From: Paludibacteraceae bacterium
GTDB taxonomy: Bacteria; Bacteroidota; Bacteroidia; Bacteroidales; Paludibacteraceae
Length of the DNA stretch: 64,000 nucleotides
NCBI GenBank assembly: GCA_017557345.1
Contig: JAFYZR010000155.1
Location: forward strand, 89,646 to 153,645
Reading direction: 5' to 3'
In this document: positions 1 to 9,315 of the stretch, piece after piece
Numbering within the stretch: the first letter of the stretch is position 1
Layout of the letters: each line of letters opens with the position of its first letter
Position numbers and translations under genes: made by a program
The notes under the pieces: generated by a model
What the model saw: only the letters and a program-made list of their open reading frames with translations
The model's database searches: none
Told to the model about the DNA's origin: nothing

Positions 1-840
1 TCCATTTATGTAGGCATCTAAATCGCTCGGATTCCAGCTACGTACATTGTTCACGAAACTATGTGCGCCGGCTCCTATTCCAATGTATGGTGTGCCATTC
101 CAATAATTACTGTTGTGCTTTGATTCATAACCCGGGAGCGCAAAATTACTCACTTCATAATGCACAAAGCCTGCTTGCTTCATTTGCTCGCAAAGCAGAT
201 CATACATTGCGTTCTCTGTTTCTTCATCGATGGCTTTTATCTCGCCGGATTCCAATTGTTTTGTCAAAATAGTGCCTTCTTCGTACATCAACCCATAAGA
301 CGAAATATGTTGCACCCTTAAATCAATAGCCGTTTTAATATCTGCTCTCCATTGTTGTACAGTTTGCGTCGGCAAAGCGTACATTAAGTCTATGGATATA
401 TTTTTAAACCCCGCTTTTTGAGCCATTTGCACAGCCTTGATCGCTTGTTCGGCGTTATGCCTTCTGCCAATCCGTTGTAGCAACTCATCTTGAAAGGATT
501 GAATGCCGATGGAGAGCCTGTTAATGCCAATTTCACGCAGTCCGTGTAAGTAATCTTCCGTAACATCACCAGGATTGATTTCCATAGTGAACTCTCGGTT
601 GTTGAACGGGGTTATTACCTTATTAAGACCTATGATTAACCTGATTGGTAGGGTACTTGGAGTACCACCGCCTATATAAATCGTTTCAATAGGTTCTTCG
701 ATTTCGTCTTGTCGCATTTCTAACTCTCGCACTACCGCTTTCATGTATTCCTCCTGGCGCTCCAAGATGGTAGTGGAGAAAAAATCGCAGTACAGGCAAC
801 GCTTTTTGCAAAATGGAATATGTATATAAATGCCTGCCAC
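1..840 (-). CDS. hemW: HemW-like radical SAM heme chaperone (3' end outside window)
   Basis: This is a radical SAM protein of the HemW/coproporphyrinogen-oxidase-like family, which binds heme and is thought to deliver it to target proteins. The reading frame runs unbroken from the left window edge to a GTG start at 840. The N-terminus reads AGIYIHIPFCKKRCLYCDFF, so the CxxxCxxC motif for the 4Fe-4S cluster is present, and IYIGGGTPS follows further on. About 280 codons are visible, and the C-terminal HemW domain is cut off by the window. No ATG precedes the GTG; it lies 7 bp after the rarA stop codon with AGAGGA just upstream, so the gene is probably the distal member of the recN-rarA operon. 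True oxygen-independent coproporphyrinogen oxidase (HemN) is less likely because of the short start and IPFCKKRCLYCDF pattern. Confidence 0.9.
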   Translation of the reverse strand, partial: MAGIYIHIPFCKKRCLYCDFFSTTILERQEEYMKAVVRELEMRQDEIEEPIETIYIGGGTPSTLPIRLIIGLNKVITPFNNREFTMEINPGDVTEDYLHGLREIGINRLSIGIQSFQDELLQRIGRRHNAEQAIKAVQMAQKAGFKNISIDLMYALPTQTVQQWRADIKTAIDLRVQHISSYGLMYEEGTILTKQLESGEIKAIDEETENAMYDLLCEQMKQAGFVHYEVSNFALPGYESKHNSNYWNGTPYIGIGAGAHSFVNNVRSWNPSDLDAYING

Positions 841-847
841 AAATCCT

Positions 848-2068
848 CTAATCTTTCTTCCAAAATATAGTTCCTAACAACTCGTCCGGTAAGTATTGCT
901 GTTCTGTCCAGTGGCCCGGAAAATCATGTGGATACTTGTAACCGTCAGCATAACCAAGTTCCTGCATAAGGCTTGTGGGCGCATTTCGTAAATGCAAAGG
1001 TACTGGCAGATTTCCTGTCTCACGCACTTTTTCTAATGCCTTGTCAATGGCCAGATATGCCGAGTTATCTTTTTTGCACGTTGCTAAGTAAATAGTCGTT
1101 TCAGCTAATGGAATACGTCCTTCTGGCCAACCAATCTTATTCACTACATCAAAACATGTATTTGCTAATAGCATTGCGTTAGGATTGGCCAATCCAATAT
1201 CTTCGCTGGCCAAGATAACGAGTCGTCGGGCAATAAACTTTGGATCTTCTCCGCCTTCTATCATCCGAGCGAGCCAATAAATGGCGGCTTGTGGATCACT
1301 TCCACGAACGGATTTGATAAAAGCGGATATGATATCATAATGCATTTCTCCATCCTTGTCGTATGCCACAGGATTTTGCTGTAACTGCTTTGTTACGGTC
1401 TCATTATCTATTACTCTTGAACCACTATTGCTTACTAACTCAATGATATTGAGCAATTTACGTGCATCTCCACCACTGTAACGCAGCAACGCATCAGTGT
1501 CCTTTACTTGCAAGTTGAGCGACATAATATACTCGTCTTTTGTCAGAACACGATGGAGGAGTTCCATTAAATCGTCCTTGTCTAATGACTTGAGTACGTA
1601 AACTTGACAGCGACTGAGTAGGGGAGTAATCACTTCAAACGAAGGGTTCTCTGTCGTAGCGCCTACAAGTGTGATAGTTCCTTCTTCCACAGCTCCTAAC
1701 AGACTGTCTTGCTGACTTTTGCTGAAACGGTGAATTTCATCAATGAATAGAATAGGACTTCTATTATCCGTAGGTGTAAAAAGGCCGCTATTTAGTGATG
1801 CATTCCGTTTGGCTTTATCGATAACATCCCGCACTTCCTTAACGCCACTTGTTACTGCACTCAAGGTATAAAATGGCCGTTGTAACTGGTGCGCAATGAT
1901 GCGGGCAAGCGTCGTTTTGCCAACACCTGGAGGGCCCCAAAGAATGAAACTGGCGATGTTACCGCTTTCAATCATCTGTCGCAGGATAGCACCTTCGCCT
2001 ACGAGGTGTTTCTGACCTATATATTCGTCCAGCGTCTTTGGACGCATTCGTTCTGCTAATGGTAACAT
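848..2068 (-). CDS. rarA: RarA/MgsA-type AAA+ ATPase (replication-associated recombination protein A)
   Basis: This clamp-loader-like AAA+ ATPase acts at stalled replication forks. Walker A is GPPGVGKT at about residues 45-52, Walker B LFIDEIHRF is near 107-115, and the sensor motif GATTENPSF follows near 136. The C-terminal half matches the RarA/MgsA tetramerisation region (SVRGSDPQAAIYWLARM, ASEDIGLANP). The length of 406 aa is typical for RarA/WRNIP1 proteins. The start codon lies inside the end of recN (13-nt overlap), and hemW starts 7 bp downstream, which suggests co-transcription and translational coupling with a DNA repair gene. Assignment is firm. Confidence 0.95.
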   Translation of the reverse strand: MLPLAERMRPKTLDEYIGQKHLVGEGAILRQMIESGNIASFILWGPPGVGKTTLARIIAHQLQRPFYTLSAVTSGVKEVRDVIDKAKRNASLNSGLFTPTDNRSPILFIDEIHRFSKSQQDSLLGAVEEGTITLVGATTENPSFEVITPLLSRCQVYVLKSLDKDDLMELLHRVLTKDEYIMSLNLQVKDTDALLRYSGGDARKLLNIIELVSNSGSRVIDNETVTKQLQQNPVAYDKDGEMHYDIISAFIKSVRGSDPQAAIYWLARMIEGGEDPKFIARRLVILASEDIGLANPNAMLLANTCFDVVNKIGWPEGRIPLAETTIYLATCKKDNSAYLAIDKALEKVRETGNLPVPLHLRNAPTSLMQELGYADGYKYPHDFPGHWTEQQYLPDELLGTIFWKKD

Positions 2069-3633
2069 AGTAATTCTTTGGCTGTTTTTTGTGCAGATTC
2101 AGTAACGTTCTTACCGCTTAACATGGATGCAATTTCTGTAACTCGTTCTTCATCTGTGAGACGGCTGATATGTGTCTCTGTGCGAGTTTGGGTGTCTGCT
2201 TTGTATACTTTGTAATGAGTCTGTCCAAGTGCGGCTATTTGGGGCAAATGGGTAATGGCAATAATTTGTCGATGAGTTGCCATTTCTTTCATAATAGCCG
2301 CCATTTGAGTCGCAATATCTCCACTAACACCCGTATCTATCTCGTCAAAGATAATAGTAGGCAAACCTTTGGTGCTGGCAATGAGCGCTTTTACGCACAA
2401 CATTAATCTACTTATCTCACCACCGGACGCTACCTCACTGACGTTACGTAAACTTTGATTTAAGTTTGCTGCAAAGAGTATTTGCACTTCGTCACAACCA
2501 CGTGGAGTAAAATCTTCCGTTGCCAAAACAGGAATCTCCACTTTTGCATGTGCTACGCCAAGTCGTTTAAGGCCTTCTACTAACGTTTCACAAATCTGCG
2601 GCACAACGGACTTACGACTCTCCGTTAACCGCGTAGCCTCTTTTATCAGTGTTGCTTTTTCTTCTGCAACTCTCTTTTGCGCTTGTTCTATATCAAAATC
2701 AAAAGAATCCAAGCGATTCACTTGTTCGGCTAACTCATCCCTCATCTTAATCAATTCGTCAATACTCTCAGCGCTGAATTTATGCAGTAATCCGTTCAGC
2801 GTGTCCATCCGTTCTTCCACCCAGCTCAACCGTGCCGGATCCATCTCAATATGATTAAGTTTGTGCTCAGCCTCTTCTGCTATGTCTTGTAACTCAATAC
2901 GGGCACTGTCTATACGTTCTTGCAAATCCATTGCCGCTTCTTCCAAGCGACAAGTCCGTAAGGCATCTATCGCACTGCCTTGTTCACCGCTTAATGCCTC
3001 AACGGCTGTCTGCAATGCCGTCTTAATGTCTTCCGCGTGACTTAGTTGGTACTGCTCTTGTTCTAAGTCCTCTAATTCTCCGATTTCTAAATTCGCTTCA
3101 TCTAATAATTTGAATCGATATTGAATATAATCTGCGTCCTGTTGGCTTTTCTTTGCGAGTGCTTGTAATTTTGCCAGTTCCTCACATGCTACCATATAAC
3201 GCTCATATTGTGCGCTATACGTTGCCAGAATGGCTGCATTTTGTGCGATGGCATCTACTACTTCCAATTGAAAATCGGCGTTCTCAATAAGCAAATTAGC
3301 ATGTTGGGAATGAATGTCAATTAGTTTGTTTGCCAGCACTTTCAATTCCTGTAGTGTGACTACGGAGTCATCGACGAAAGACCGGCTTTTACCATTTGCA
3401 TAGAGTTCGCGACGAATAATACCCTCGTCAAACTCGGCTTCGATAATACATTTGTCTTCGCCATCAGTGATTGCTTTGCTATCAGCACGTGCACCAAGCA
3501 CCAAAGACAAGGCGCCAAGAATAATACTCTTACCGGCACCCGTTTCGCCCGTTAGTACTGAAAAGCCACTACCAAAATCAATATCCAGATGACTGATTAG
3601 TGCGTAGTTTTGTATGTGTAAATGTTTCAGCAT
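2056..3633 (-). CDS. recN: DNA repair protein RecN
   Basis: RecN is an SMC-like ATPase of double-strand break repair. The N-terminal half has LHIQNYALI and Walker A GETGAGKS at residues 29-36. A central coiled coil of Glu/Gln/Leu-rich sequence spans about 150-350. The C-terminal half carries the ABC signature region (SGGEISRLMLCVKAL), Walker B (IIFDEIDTGVSG) and the ITHLPQIAAL motif. At 525 aa it is slightly shorter than the usual 550 or so, with the loss in the coiled coil. Its ATG directly follows the TAA of the upstream DUF4835 gene, and its end overlaps rarA, so it sits in the middle of a tight operon. Confidence 0.95.
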   Translation of the reverse strand: MLKHLHIQNYALISHLDIDFGSGFSVLTGETGAGKSIILGALSLVLGARADSKAITDGEDKCIIEAEFDEGIIRRELYANGKSRSFVDDSVVTLQELKVLANKLIDIHSQHANLLIENADFQLEVVDAIAQNAAILATYSAQYERYMVACEELAKLQALAKKSQQDADYIQYRFKLLDEANLEIGELEDLEQEQYQLSHAEDIKTALQTAVEALSGEQGSAIDALRTCRLEEAAMDLQERIDSARIELQDIAEEAEHKLNHIEMDPARLSWVEERMDTLNGLLHKFSAESIDELIKMRDELAEQVNRLDSFDFDIEQAQKRVAEEKATLIKEATRLTESRKSVVPQICETLVEGLKRLGVAHAKVEIPVLATEDFTPRGCDEVQILFAANLNQSLRNVSEVASGGEISRLMLCVKALIASTKGLPTIIFDEIDTGVSGDIATQMAAIMKEMATHRQIIAITHLPQIAALGQTHYKVYKADTQTRTETHISRLTDEERVTEIASMLSGKNVTESAQKTAKELLCYH

Positions 3634-4539
3634 TTAATTCTCATTTATTCGGTCATAGGTGTTTTGCCGTGTGGGATCAATGTCCATCAGCAACTCATAA
3701 ACAGCCTTTTTCTCTTTATCTGTGCCTTTTCGGAAGATATCCGCCAATTCATCCGCTTTGGCATCTAAGAAAGTGTTTATGACATACGTGGCAGGTCGTG
3801 CTCGATAAGCCTCTTTCAGCACCGGCATGCCTTCCGCGATTCGTGCCCGGCCATTGGCTACATTACCGCTCATTTCATCCAACCCTAATCGATGGTATTC
3901 ATAGTAATAATTGCGATATTTTTTGAATGCTTCGTCTAACAAATTGTTAATCAGTGCATAACGGTTACGGTTGCTGTCAAAAGCGAGCCATCCTTTTTGC
4001 TCTGTACTTTCCATGCTGGCGGACTGACAAGCATTAACTATATCCTCGCATGCTTGAAAAAAGGGTGTGCCGCCTAAGCGTTGAAAACTATCTTGGTCAT
4101 GACCTATGATCAAATAGCAATAGTACGCCAACATCGCTGTTAGATTAGTCGTAAACTGGTTTTGCTGGTACTCAATCCGGTCGAACTCCTGATATGTAAA
4201 ATTGAAATTATTGTCTTTGAAGTTCAGCAATGGGGTGGTATAATTTGTTCCATATACAGGCCGACGGCTTTGAAGTGTCATTTCACATGCAAACATATTA
4301 TCTTGGTATGCTTTAACAACCAGTAGCATGCTGCATTCTATTTTTTCGTGCTCTGCATAGGTCATATTGGTCCAGCGGTTACTATTCATATACTCCTCGA
4401 TGGCCGTTTTGAGAGTTTCAAATACTTGTTTGTTGGAACCCTCTATCATCTCAGAGTTGACAGTAACGGTGCACTTGAGTTCTTGTGCATTAAGATAAGC
4501 ACAAACCAACAAGCCGACTATAAAAGCTACTTTTCTCAT
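3634..4539 (-). CDS. DUF4835 family protein, PorD-like (type IX secretion associated)
   Basis: This is a secreted 301-aa protein with a signal peptide (RKVAFIVGLLVCAYLNAQ, cleavage after NAQ). The mature part begins ELKCTVTVNSEMI and has the conserved middle DQDSFQRLGGTPFFQ, matching the Bacteroidetes DUF4835 family. Proteins of this family have been named PorD in connection with the type IX secretion system; that label comes from recall and is less certain than the family call. In many Bacteroidetes DUF4835 sits beside recN, as here. The ATG overlaps the upstream stop (ATGA), and the stop TAA abuts the recN ATG. Another T9SS-type gene (PorE-like) lies in the same run at 10112-12187. Confidence 0.8.
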   Translation of the reverse strand: MRKVAFIVGLLVCAYLNAQELKCTVTVNSEMIEGSNKQVFETLKTAIEEYMNSNRWTNMTYAEHEKIECSMLLVVKAYQDNMFACEMTLQSRRPVYGTNYTTPLLNFKDNNFNFTYQEFDRIEYQQNQFTTNLTAMLAYYCYLIIGHDQDSFQRLGGTPFFQACEDIVNACQSASMESTEQKGWLAFDSNRNRYALINNLLDEAFKKYRNYYYEYHRLGLDEMSGNVANGRARIAEGMPVLKEAYRARPATYVINTFLDAKADELADIFRKGTDKEKKAVYELLMDIDPTRQNTYDRINEN

Positions 4540-5588
4540 TTTGAAATGGATACAATATTTCCGGTTTTCTCGCTAATTACAATCACCGGCAATTCATTGC
4601 CCGTAAATAGATCTTTTGCTAAAGGCACATCCACGCCAAGTTGTGCAATAGGCAATGTCCTTTTGGCTAATTCACGTCCATCGAACGTTACATTTACATC
4701 GCCACTTCCTGGTAGGTTATATACGATTTGCGTCACTTCTGTGCCTTTTTTCTTTTTCTTTGTATCATCAGCCGGAGTGAGAGTTTGTTTATGCAATACC
4801 ATATTCACTTTTATTGTATCCGCATCGATATTCTCCGCGTCCGTGAAGCCATTCTCCTCAGAAAAGAATAAATACTGCTCTTTCTCTGTAGGATCAAAAG
4901 TTATGTGTTTATGCTCTATACGCTCACTTTGCTTGCCTATGAAGAGTTCGGTCAATGCTTGTTCTTGGCGATCTAACTCTTCCAATACCAGTTGCATCGC
5001 CTTACCGTCAGCCGGTGCATGTTCTACTTCACCGCTCAGCAAATACATCTTTGTTTCACGTAAATGGAAAATCTGCTTAGCGATGGCATTGGCTTGTGCT
5101 AAAGGCGTAGCAGCTTCCAATACTTCTTCGGGAAATGGCGCAATTTCCACTGATTCCTTTTTGTTAACTGATGAACGTGGTTTTGTGCTGGTTTTATCCT
5201 GGTTTTTACCTATTGTTGTGGTTTCGTTAGGAATATTATAACCTTTCAGCAAACCCTTCTCGTTGATGCTCAGTAACATCGGTATGCCACCTTCTGCCGT
5301 AACTTTATGTGGACGGGAATAATCAGTCGAAGTAGTTGTCCGAATACGAACATCGCGTAAAGTGTAAGTCGTCTGGTCTTCTGTTACAGCGTTATCAACA
5401 CCCAACATTGCCTCCGCGAACTCTGAATACTCACCGCGTTCCTGCGTTATTACAACATAGGTGAAATCCAAATTAATGGCAGTCTTTGGCGAATAATATA
5501 CCAAGGCCGATTCTCCTTCTTCCACAACTTGTGCGTTTAGCGCACTTACCATAATTGCTCCAATGAGCACTAAAAAATACTTTTTCAT
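4536..5588 (-). CDS. DUF4831 family secreted protein
   Basis: This 350-aa protein of unknown function matches the Bacteroidetes DUF4831 family: signal peptide MKKYFLVLIGAIMVSALNAQ, then ESALVYYSPKTAINLDFTYV and the mid-protein stretch RETKMYLLSGEVEHAPADG. The start is placed at 5588 because that ATG overlaps the aroE stop as ATGA and begins the signal peptide; an in-frame start 18 nt upstream would lie inside aroE and add a non-signal extension. The stop overlaps the next gene as ATGA. A charged linker with NKKESVEIAPFPEE and a KKKKKG run near residue 287 are visible. It is probably periplasmic or outer-membrane associated; no activity can be inferred. Confidence 0.85.
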   Translation of the reverse strand: MKKYFLVLIGAIMVSALNAQVVEEGESALVYYSPKTAINLDFTYVVITQERGEYSEFAEAMLGVDNAVTEDQTTYTLRDVRIRTTTSTDYSRPHKVTAEGGIPMLLSINEKGLLKGYNIPNETTTIGKNQDKTSTKPRSSVNKKESVEIAPFPEEVLEAATPLAQANAIAKQIFHLRETKMYLLSGEVEHAPADGKAMQLVLEELDRQEQALTELFIGKQSERIEHKHITFDPTEKEQYLFFSEENGFTDAENIDADTIKVNMVLHKQTLTPADDTKKKKKGTEVTQIVYNLPGSGDVNVTFDGRELAKRTLPIAQLGVDVPLAKDLFTGNELPVIVISEKTGNIVSISK

Positions 5589-6298
5589 ATATTCCAAATT
5601 TTCCATGCTGCTTTTGCTTGCCCGACTAACATTTCCATACCGTTTTTGATAGTCGCGCCTTGTGCTTTGCCTTTCTGCAAGAACAAAGTCTCTTCGGGAT
5701 TATAAACACAGTCGAATAACAAATGTTGTGCCGTTATGGTCTCGTACGGGATAGGCGGACAACTATCTATATCCGGTAGCATGCCCAGTGGCGTACAATT
5801 TACTATTATCGTATGTGCGGCCATAACTTCTACAGTCAAATCCTTATAACTCAACATCCCTTCTTTCGGCATTCTGCTAACGAGAGTAGGGACTATTCCT
5901 AATTTTCGCAAACCATAACACACCGCTTTCGATGCACCGCCGGTACCTAGAACCAGTGCATACTTGTCGTTTTGCCTCAACAAAGGTTGTATCGATTCCA
6001 TAAATCCCATACAATCCGTATTATAGCCGACACGTTTATACACTACATTGACAGCTCCAACAGCTTGTGCTGTGTCGTCTAAACGATCTAAATAGGCAAT
6101 GACGGTTTGTTTGTATGGCATGGTCACGTTCAATCCATCCAGCGTATCAACATATTCTCTTATACGCTCTGTTTCATTTTCCGGAATAGGGTATAATGAA
6201 TACTCCGCATCAATCTGTTCACGAGCAAACTTCTCAGAGAAATACTTCGCCGAGAAAGAATGCAAAAGTGGAAATCCTATTATACCGTAGTGACGCAT
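5585..6298 (-). CDS. aroE: Shikimate dehydrogenase (AroE)
   Basis: This enzyme reduces 3-dehydroshikimate to shikimate with NADPH in the aromatic amino acid pathway. The substrate-binding motif GFPLLHSFSAKYF is at residues 8-20, DGLNVTMPYKQ follows with the catalytic Lys, and the nucleotide-binding turn is VLGTGGASKAV. TDCMGFMESI and NCTPLGMLP are also characteristic. The length of 237 aa is at the short end of the family, common in Bacteroidetes. The start lies inside the end of tilS (19-nt overlap), and the stop overlaps the DUF4831 start. Confidence 0.95.
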   Translation of the reverse strand: MRHYGIIGFPLLHSFSAKYFSEKFAREQIDAEYSLYPIPENETERIREYVDTLDGLNVTMPYKQTVIAYLDRLDDTAQAVGAVNVVYKRVGYNTDCMGFMESIQPLLRQNDKYALVLGTGGASKAVCYGLRKLGIVPTLVSRMPKEGMLSYKDLTVEVMAAHTIIVNCTPLGMLPDIDSCPPIPYETITAQHLLFDCVYNPEETLFLQKGKAQGATIKNGMEMLVGQAKAAWKIWNI

Positions 6299-7158
6299 AG
6301 TTTGCCTTTTTTTATTGTTGCCTTGTGTGTTTTGGAAGTAAACGTTTTGCCTCCTTCACCTCGTTGCAAAGCATCGTATATCTTATCTATTTCTGCAAAT
6401 CCACACTCGCGAATAGATTCGTATAGTCGCACAATTCCTTCTTCGCGAGAAGATTTACCGTCCAACATATCAGCATAACCTTGCATAATTTCAGCCGTTT
6501 GAGCCATATGTTCTATCTCTGCTTTGGAGTAAGATTTTAATTGCTCACGAACAGCATTTCTACTGATAGTAAGGTCGCTGTTGGTACTATCGGTCACCCA
6601 ATCGAGATGTCTTTTGTCACGCAAGTAATGCTCAATATAATCTCTTGTAGTACACAACAAAGGACGTACGACTGGAACTCCCTCTGGGAACATTGGATTG
6701 GCACTCTTGGGGCGCATCCCGCATAAACCACGTAGTCCGCTTCCTCGTTTTAAGTTTAGCAGTAATGTCTCGGCCTGATCGTTCTGGTGGTGTGCAACGC
6801 AAATGGCTTGACAATCTTTCTCTCTCGCTATTTCTTCAAACCACGTATATCTCAATTCTCGTGCAGCTACCTCTATTCCAGCGTTGTGTGTGCGCGCGTA
6901 AAACAAAGTGTCAAAACTCTTTACTTCCAGCGGTACATTCATTTGTGCACATAACTCCCGAACAAACGCTTCGTCTCGGTCACTCTCTGTGCCACGGAGA
7001 TGGAAATTACAATGAGCAGCAATACACTTATATCCGGCACGTACCAGCACATCAAGCAGTGCCACGCTATCTGCGCCACCACTGATGGCTACTAAAACAG
7101 CTTGGTCCTTTGTTAGCAGTTCCCGCTGCCGGATATATGTACTGACGCGTCTTAACAC
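6280..7158 (-). CDS. tilS: tRNA(Ile)-lysidine synthetase TilS (short form)
   Basis: TilS converts C34 of the CAU-anticodon isoleucine tRNA to lysidine, which changes its decoding from Met to Ile. The PP-loop motif AISGGADSVALLDVL lies near residue 27, followed by AAHCNFHLRG, the RELRYTWFEEIA region and HHQNDQAETLLLNLKRGSGLRGL. The start is a GTG that overlaps the stop of the upstream ettA (TAGTG). At 292 aa the protein has the catalytic domain plus a short tail and lacks most of the C-terminal tRNA-binding region of the longer (about 430 aa) enzymes. A related PP-loop tRNA thiolase is unlikely because the HCNFHLRG motif is TilS-specific. Confidence 0.92.
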   Translation of the reverse strand: MLRRVSTYIRQRELLTKDQAVLVAISGGADSVALLDVLVRAGYKCIAAHCNFHLRGTESDRDEAFVRELCAQMNVPLEVKSFDTLFYARTHNAGIEVAARELRYTWFEEIAREKDCQAICVAHHQNDQAETLLLNLKRGSGLRGLCGMRPKSANPMFPEGVPVVRPLLCTTRDYIEHYLRDKRHLDWVTDSTNSDLTISRNAVREQLKSYSKAEIEHMAQTAEIMQGYADMLDGKSSREEGIVRLYESIRECGFAEIDKIYDALQRGEGGKTFTSKTHKATIKKGKLCVTTV

Positions 7159-8834
7159 TAATCCATTAATCCTCTATATTTCACCCGCTTTGGTTCAGAG
7201 GCCTCCTCGCCTAAGCGCATTTTCTTATTTTCCTCGTATTCTGAATAACTGCCTTCAAACCAGAATACTTTTCCGTCACCTTCGTACGCTAGAATATGCG
7301 TGCAAATACGATCCAAGAACCATCGGTCGTGGCTGATAATGACAGCGCAACCTGCGAAGTTCTCCAATCCCTCTTCCAGAGCGCGTAGTGTATTCACATC
7401 TATATCGTTGGTCGGTTCATCCAGTAGCAATACATTCGCTTCACTCTTCAACGTGAGCGCTAAATGCAATCTGTTTCGCTCACCTCCGGACAATACACCA
7501 CATTTTTTCTCTTGATCTGCACCGGTAAAGTTAAAGCGACTCAAATAAGCACGGGCATTGATTTCTCGTCCGGCAACACGAATAAACTCAGTTCCCCCGC
7601 TAATTGTCTCAAAAACGGATTTATTAGGATCTATATCTGTATGTTGCTGATCCACATAACCAATCTTAACTGTCTCGCCAACAGAGAATGTGCCTTTATC
7701 GGCTTTCTCAGTACCGATAATCATTCTAAACAGCGTTGTCTTGCCGGCACCGTTCGGACCGATTACACCTACAATACCGTTAGGCGGTAACATGAAATTC
7801 AAATCTTCAAACAGTAGTCGGTCTCCAAATGACTTGGCTACGCCTTCAGCGTTAATAACCTTATTGCCTAAACGAGGACCGTTTGGAATGAAGATCTCCA
7901 ATTTTTCTTCACGCTCTTTCTGTTCTTCATTCAGCATGCGGTCATAAGATTCCAAACGTGCTTTCTGTTTAGCATGCCGAGCTTTCGGCGCCATTCTAAT
8001 CCATTCTAACTCACGCTCCAATGTCTTACGGCGTTTAGAAGCTTGTTTCTCTTCCATCGCCATTCGAGCGGTTTTTTGTTCGAGCCAACTAGAGTAGTTA
8101 CCTTTCCAAGGAATACCTTCTCCGCGGTCAAGTTCCAGTATCCAACCTGCCACATTGTCTAGGAAATAACGGTCGTGCGTGATACAAATAACCGTTCCTG
8201 CATATTGCTGTAAGTGTTGCTCTAACCAATCTATACTTTCTGCATCCAAATGGTTTGTGGGCTCGTCGAGCAATAAAACATCCGGTTGTTGCAATAATAG
8301 ACGACATAAAGCCACACGTCTTCTTTCGCCTCCGGAAAGGGTAGTCACACTTGCATCATCAGGAGGACAACGCAGAGCGTCCATCGCACGGTCGAGTTTC
8401 TGATCGATATTCCATGCGTCGGCTGCATCTAACTTATCTTGCAATTCCGCTTGGCGCGCCAAGAGTTTATCGAAGTCTGCGTCCGGTTCCCCGAAAGCCA
8501 TGTTGATTTCGTCATACTCTTTGAGCATGTCCATTATCGGTTTAACCCCTTCTTGGACAACCTCACGAACGGTTTTTGTTGCATCGAGTTTAGGGTCTTG
8601 CTCCAAATATCCGACAGTATATCCAGGCGCCCATACAACCTCTCCTTGATATTCTTTCTCAATACCCGCAATTATCTTCATCAAGGTTGATTTACCGGCA
8701 CCGTTCAAGCCGATGATACCAATCTTGGCACCATAGAAGAAACTGAGGTAGATGTTATTTAATACACGTTTTTGCGGAGGGAAGGTTTTCCCAACGCCTA
8801 CCATTGAAAAGATAATCTTTTTATCGTCTGCCAT
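7158..8834 (-). CDS. ettA: ABC-F ATPase, energy-dependent translational throttle EttA
   Basis: This is a soluble ABC-F protein with two ATP-binding cassettes that gates the ribosome E site. Walker A motifs are GLNGAGKST (first half) and GPNGAGKTT (second half); signatures are TLSGGERRRVAL and VLSGGERNRLHL, with Walker B LLLDEPTNHLDAESI and LLLDEPTNDIDVNTL. The arm and linker region (WIRMAPKARHAKQKARLESY) is typical of EttA. The start at 8834 (MADDKKIIFSMVG) is preferred, since the family begins this way at 555-560 aa; it overlaps the folA end by 14 nt. An upstream in-frame start at 8855 would add seven residues. Confidence 0.93.
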   Translation of the reverse strand: MADDKKIIFSMVGVGKTFPPQKRVLNNIYLSFFYGAKIGIIGLNGAGKSTLMKIIAGIEKEYQGEVVWAPGYTVGYLEQDPKLDATKTVREVVQEGVKPIMDMLKEYDEINMAFGEPDADFDKLLARQAELQDKLDAADAWNIDQKLDRAMDALRCPPDDASVTTLSGGERRRVALCRLLLQQPDVLLLDEPTNHLDAESIDWLEQHLQQYAGTVICITHDRYFLDNVAGWILELDRGEGIPWKGNYSSWLEQKTARMAMEEKQASKRRKTLERELEWIRMAPKARHAKQKARLESYDRMLNEEQKEREEKLEIFIPNGPRLGNKVINAEGVAKSFGDRLLFEDLNFMLPPNGIVGVIGPNGAGKTTLFRMIIGTEKADKGTFSVGETVKIGYVDQQHTDIDPNKSVFETISGGTEFIRVAGREINARAYLSRFNFTGADQEKKCGVLSGGERNRLHLALTLKSEANVLLLDEPTNDIDVNTLRALEEGLENFAGCAVIISHDRWFLDRICTHILAYEGDGKVFWFEGSYSEYEENKKMRLGEEASEPKRVKYRGLMD

Positions 8835-9309
8835 ACTCTGCAAAGGTATAATCAAATGGATTATTCTCGTCTGCCTCGTGGAGTTTCGCGCTTATTTGTT
8901 TCCAAATTTTCGGGTCAATTTCAGGGAAGAATGTATCTGCGTCCGGCCAACTATGATGTATATGCGTTATATACAACTTATCTGCCAATGGGAGCATTTG
9001 TCTGTAAACCATTCCTCCTCCGATAACAAACGCTTCTTCGTCCTTCGATACTTTGGATACTAACTCATCGATAGAATAGGCTACTTCTGCTCCCTCGAAG
9101 GTTTTGCCTTGTACGTCTGTTAGTACAATATTTCGCCTGTTGGGTAGCGGATGTTTCGGTAGCGAGAAGAACGTGCGTTCGCCCATAAGCACGGTTTTAC
9201 CACTTGTGATCTCTTTGAAGTGTTTCAAATCCGCCGGCATATGACACAAGAGGTCACCTTTTTTACCGATGGCATAATTTTCTGCGATGGCTACAATGAT
9301 AGATAACAT
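8821..9309 (-). CDS. folA: Dihydrofolate reductase
   Basis: This enzyme reduces dihydrofolate to tetrahydrofolate with NADPH. The N-terminus LSIIVAIAENYAIGKKGDLL, then HMPADLKHFKEITSGKTVLMGERTF and VIGGGMVYRQML, are the classical DHFR strands and cofactor loops; the acidic active-site position is the Asp of MPADLKHF. The length of 162 aa is normal. It follows thyA by 6 bp, pairing the enzyme that makes dihydrofolate with the one that recycles it, and its end overlaps ettA. Confidence 0.96.
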   Translation of the reverse strand: MLSIIVAIAENYAIGKKGDLLCHMPADLKHFKEITSGKTVLMGERTFFSLPKHPLPNRRNIVLTDVQGKTFEGAEVAYSIDELVSKVSKDEEAFVIGGGMVYRQMLPLADKLYITHIHHSWPDADTFFPEIDPKIWKQISAKLHEADENNPFDYTFAEYGRR

Positions 9310-9315
9310 AACTCT

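Noticed and set aside
63-272. Small plus-strand frame at the left edge
   Set aside because: It lies opposite the clearly conserved HemW-like reading frame.
4348-5241. 297-codon plus-strand frame opposite the DUF4831 and PorD-like genes
   Set aside because: It is a shadow of two well-supported minus-strand genes; the translation is low-complexity and matches no family.
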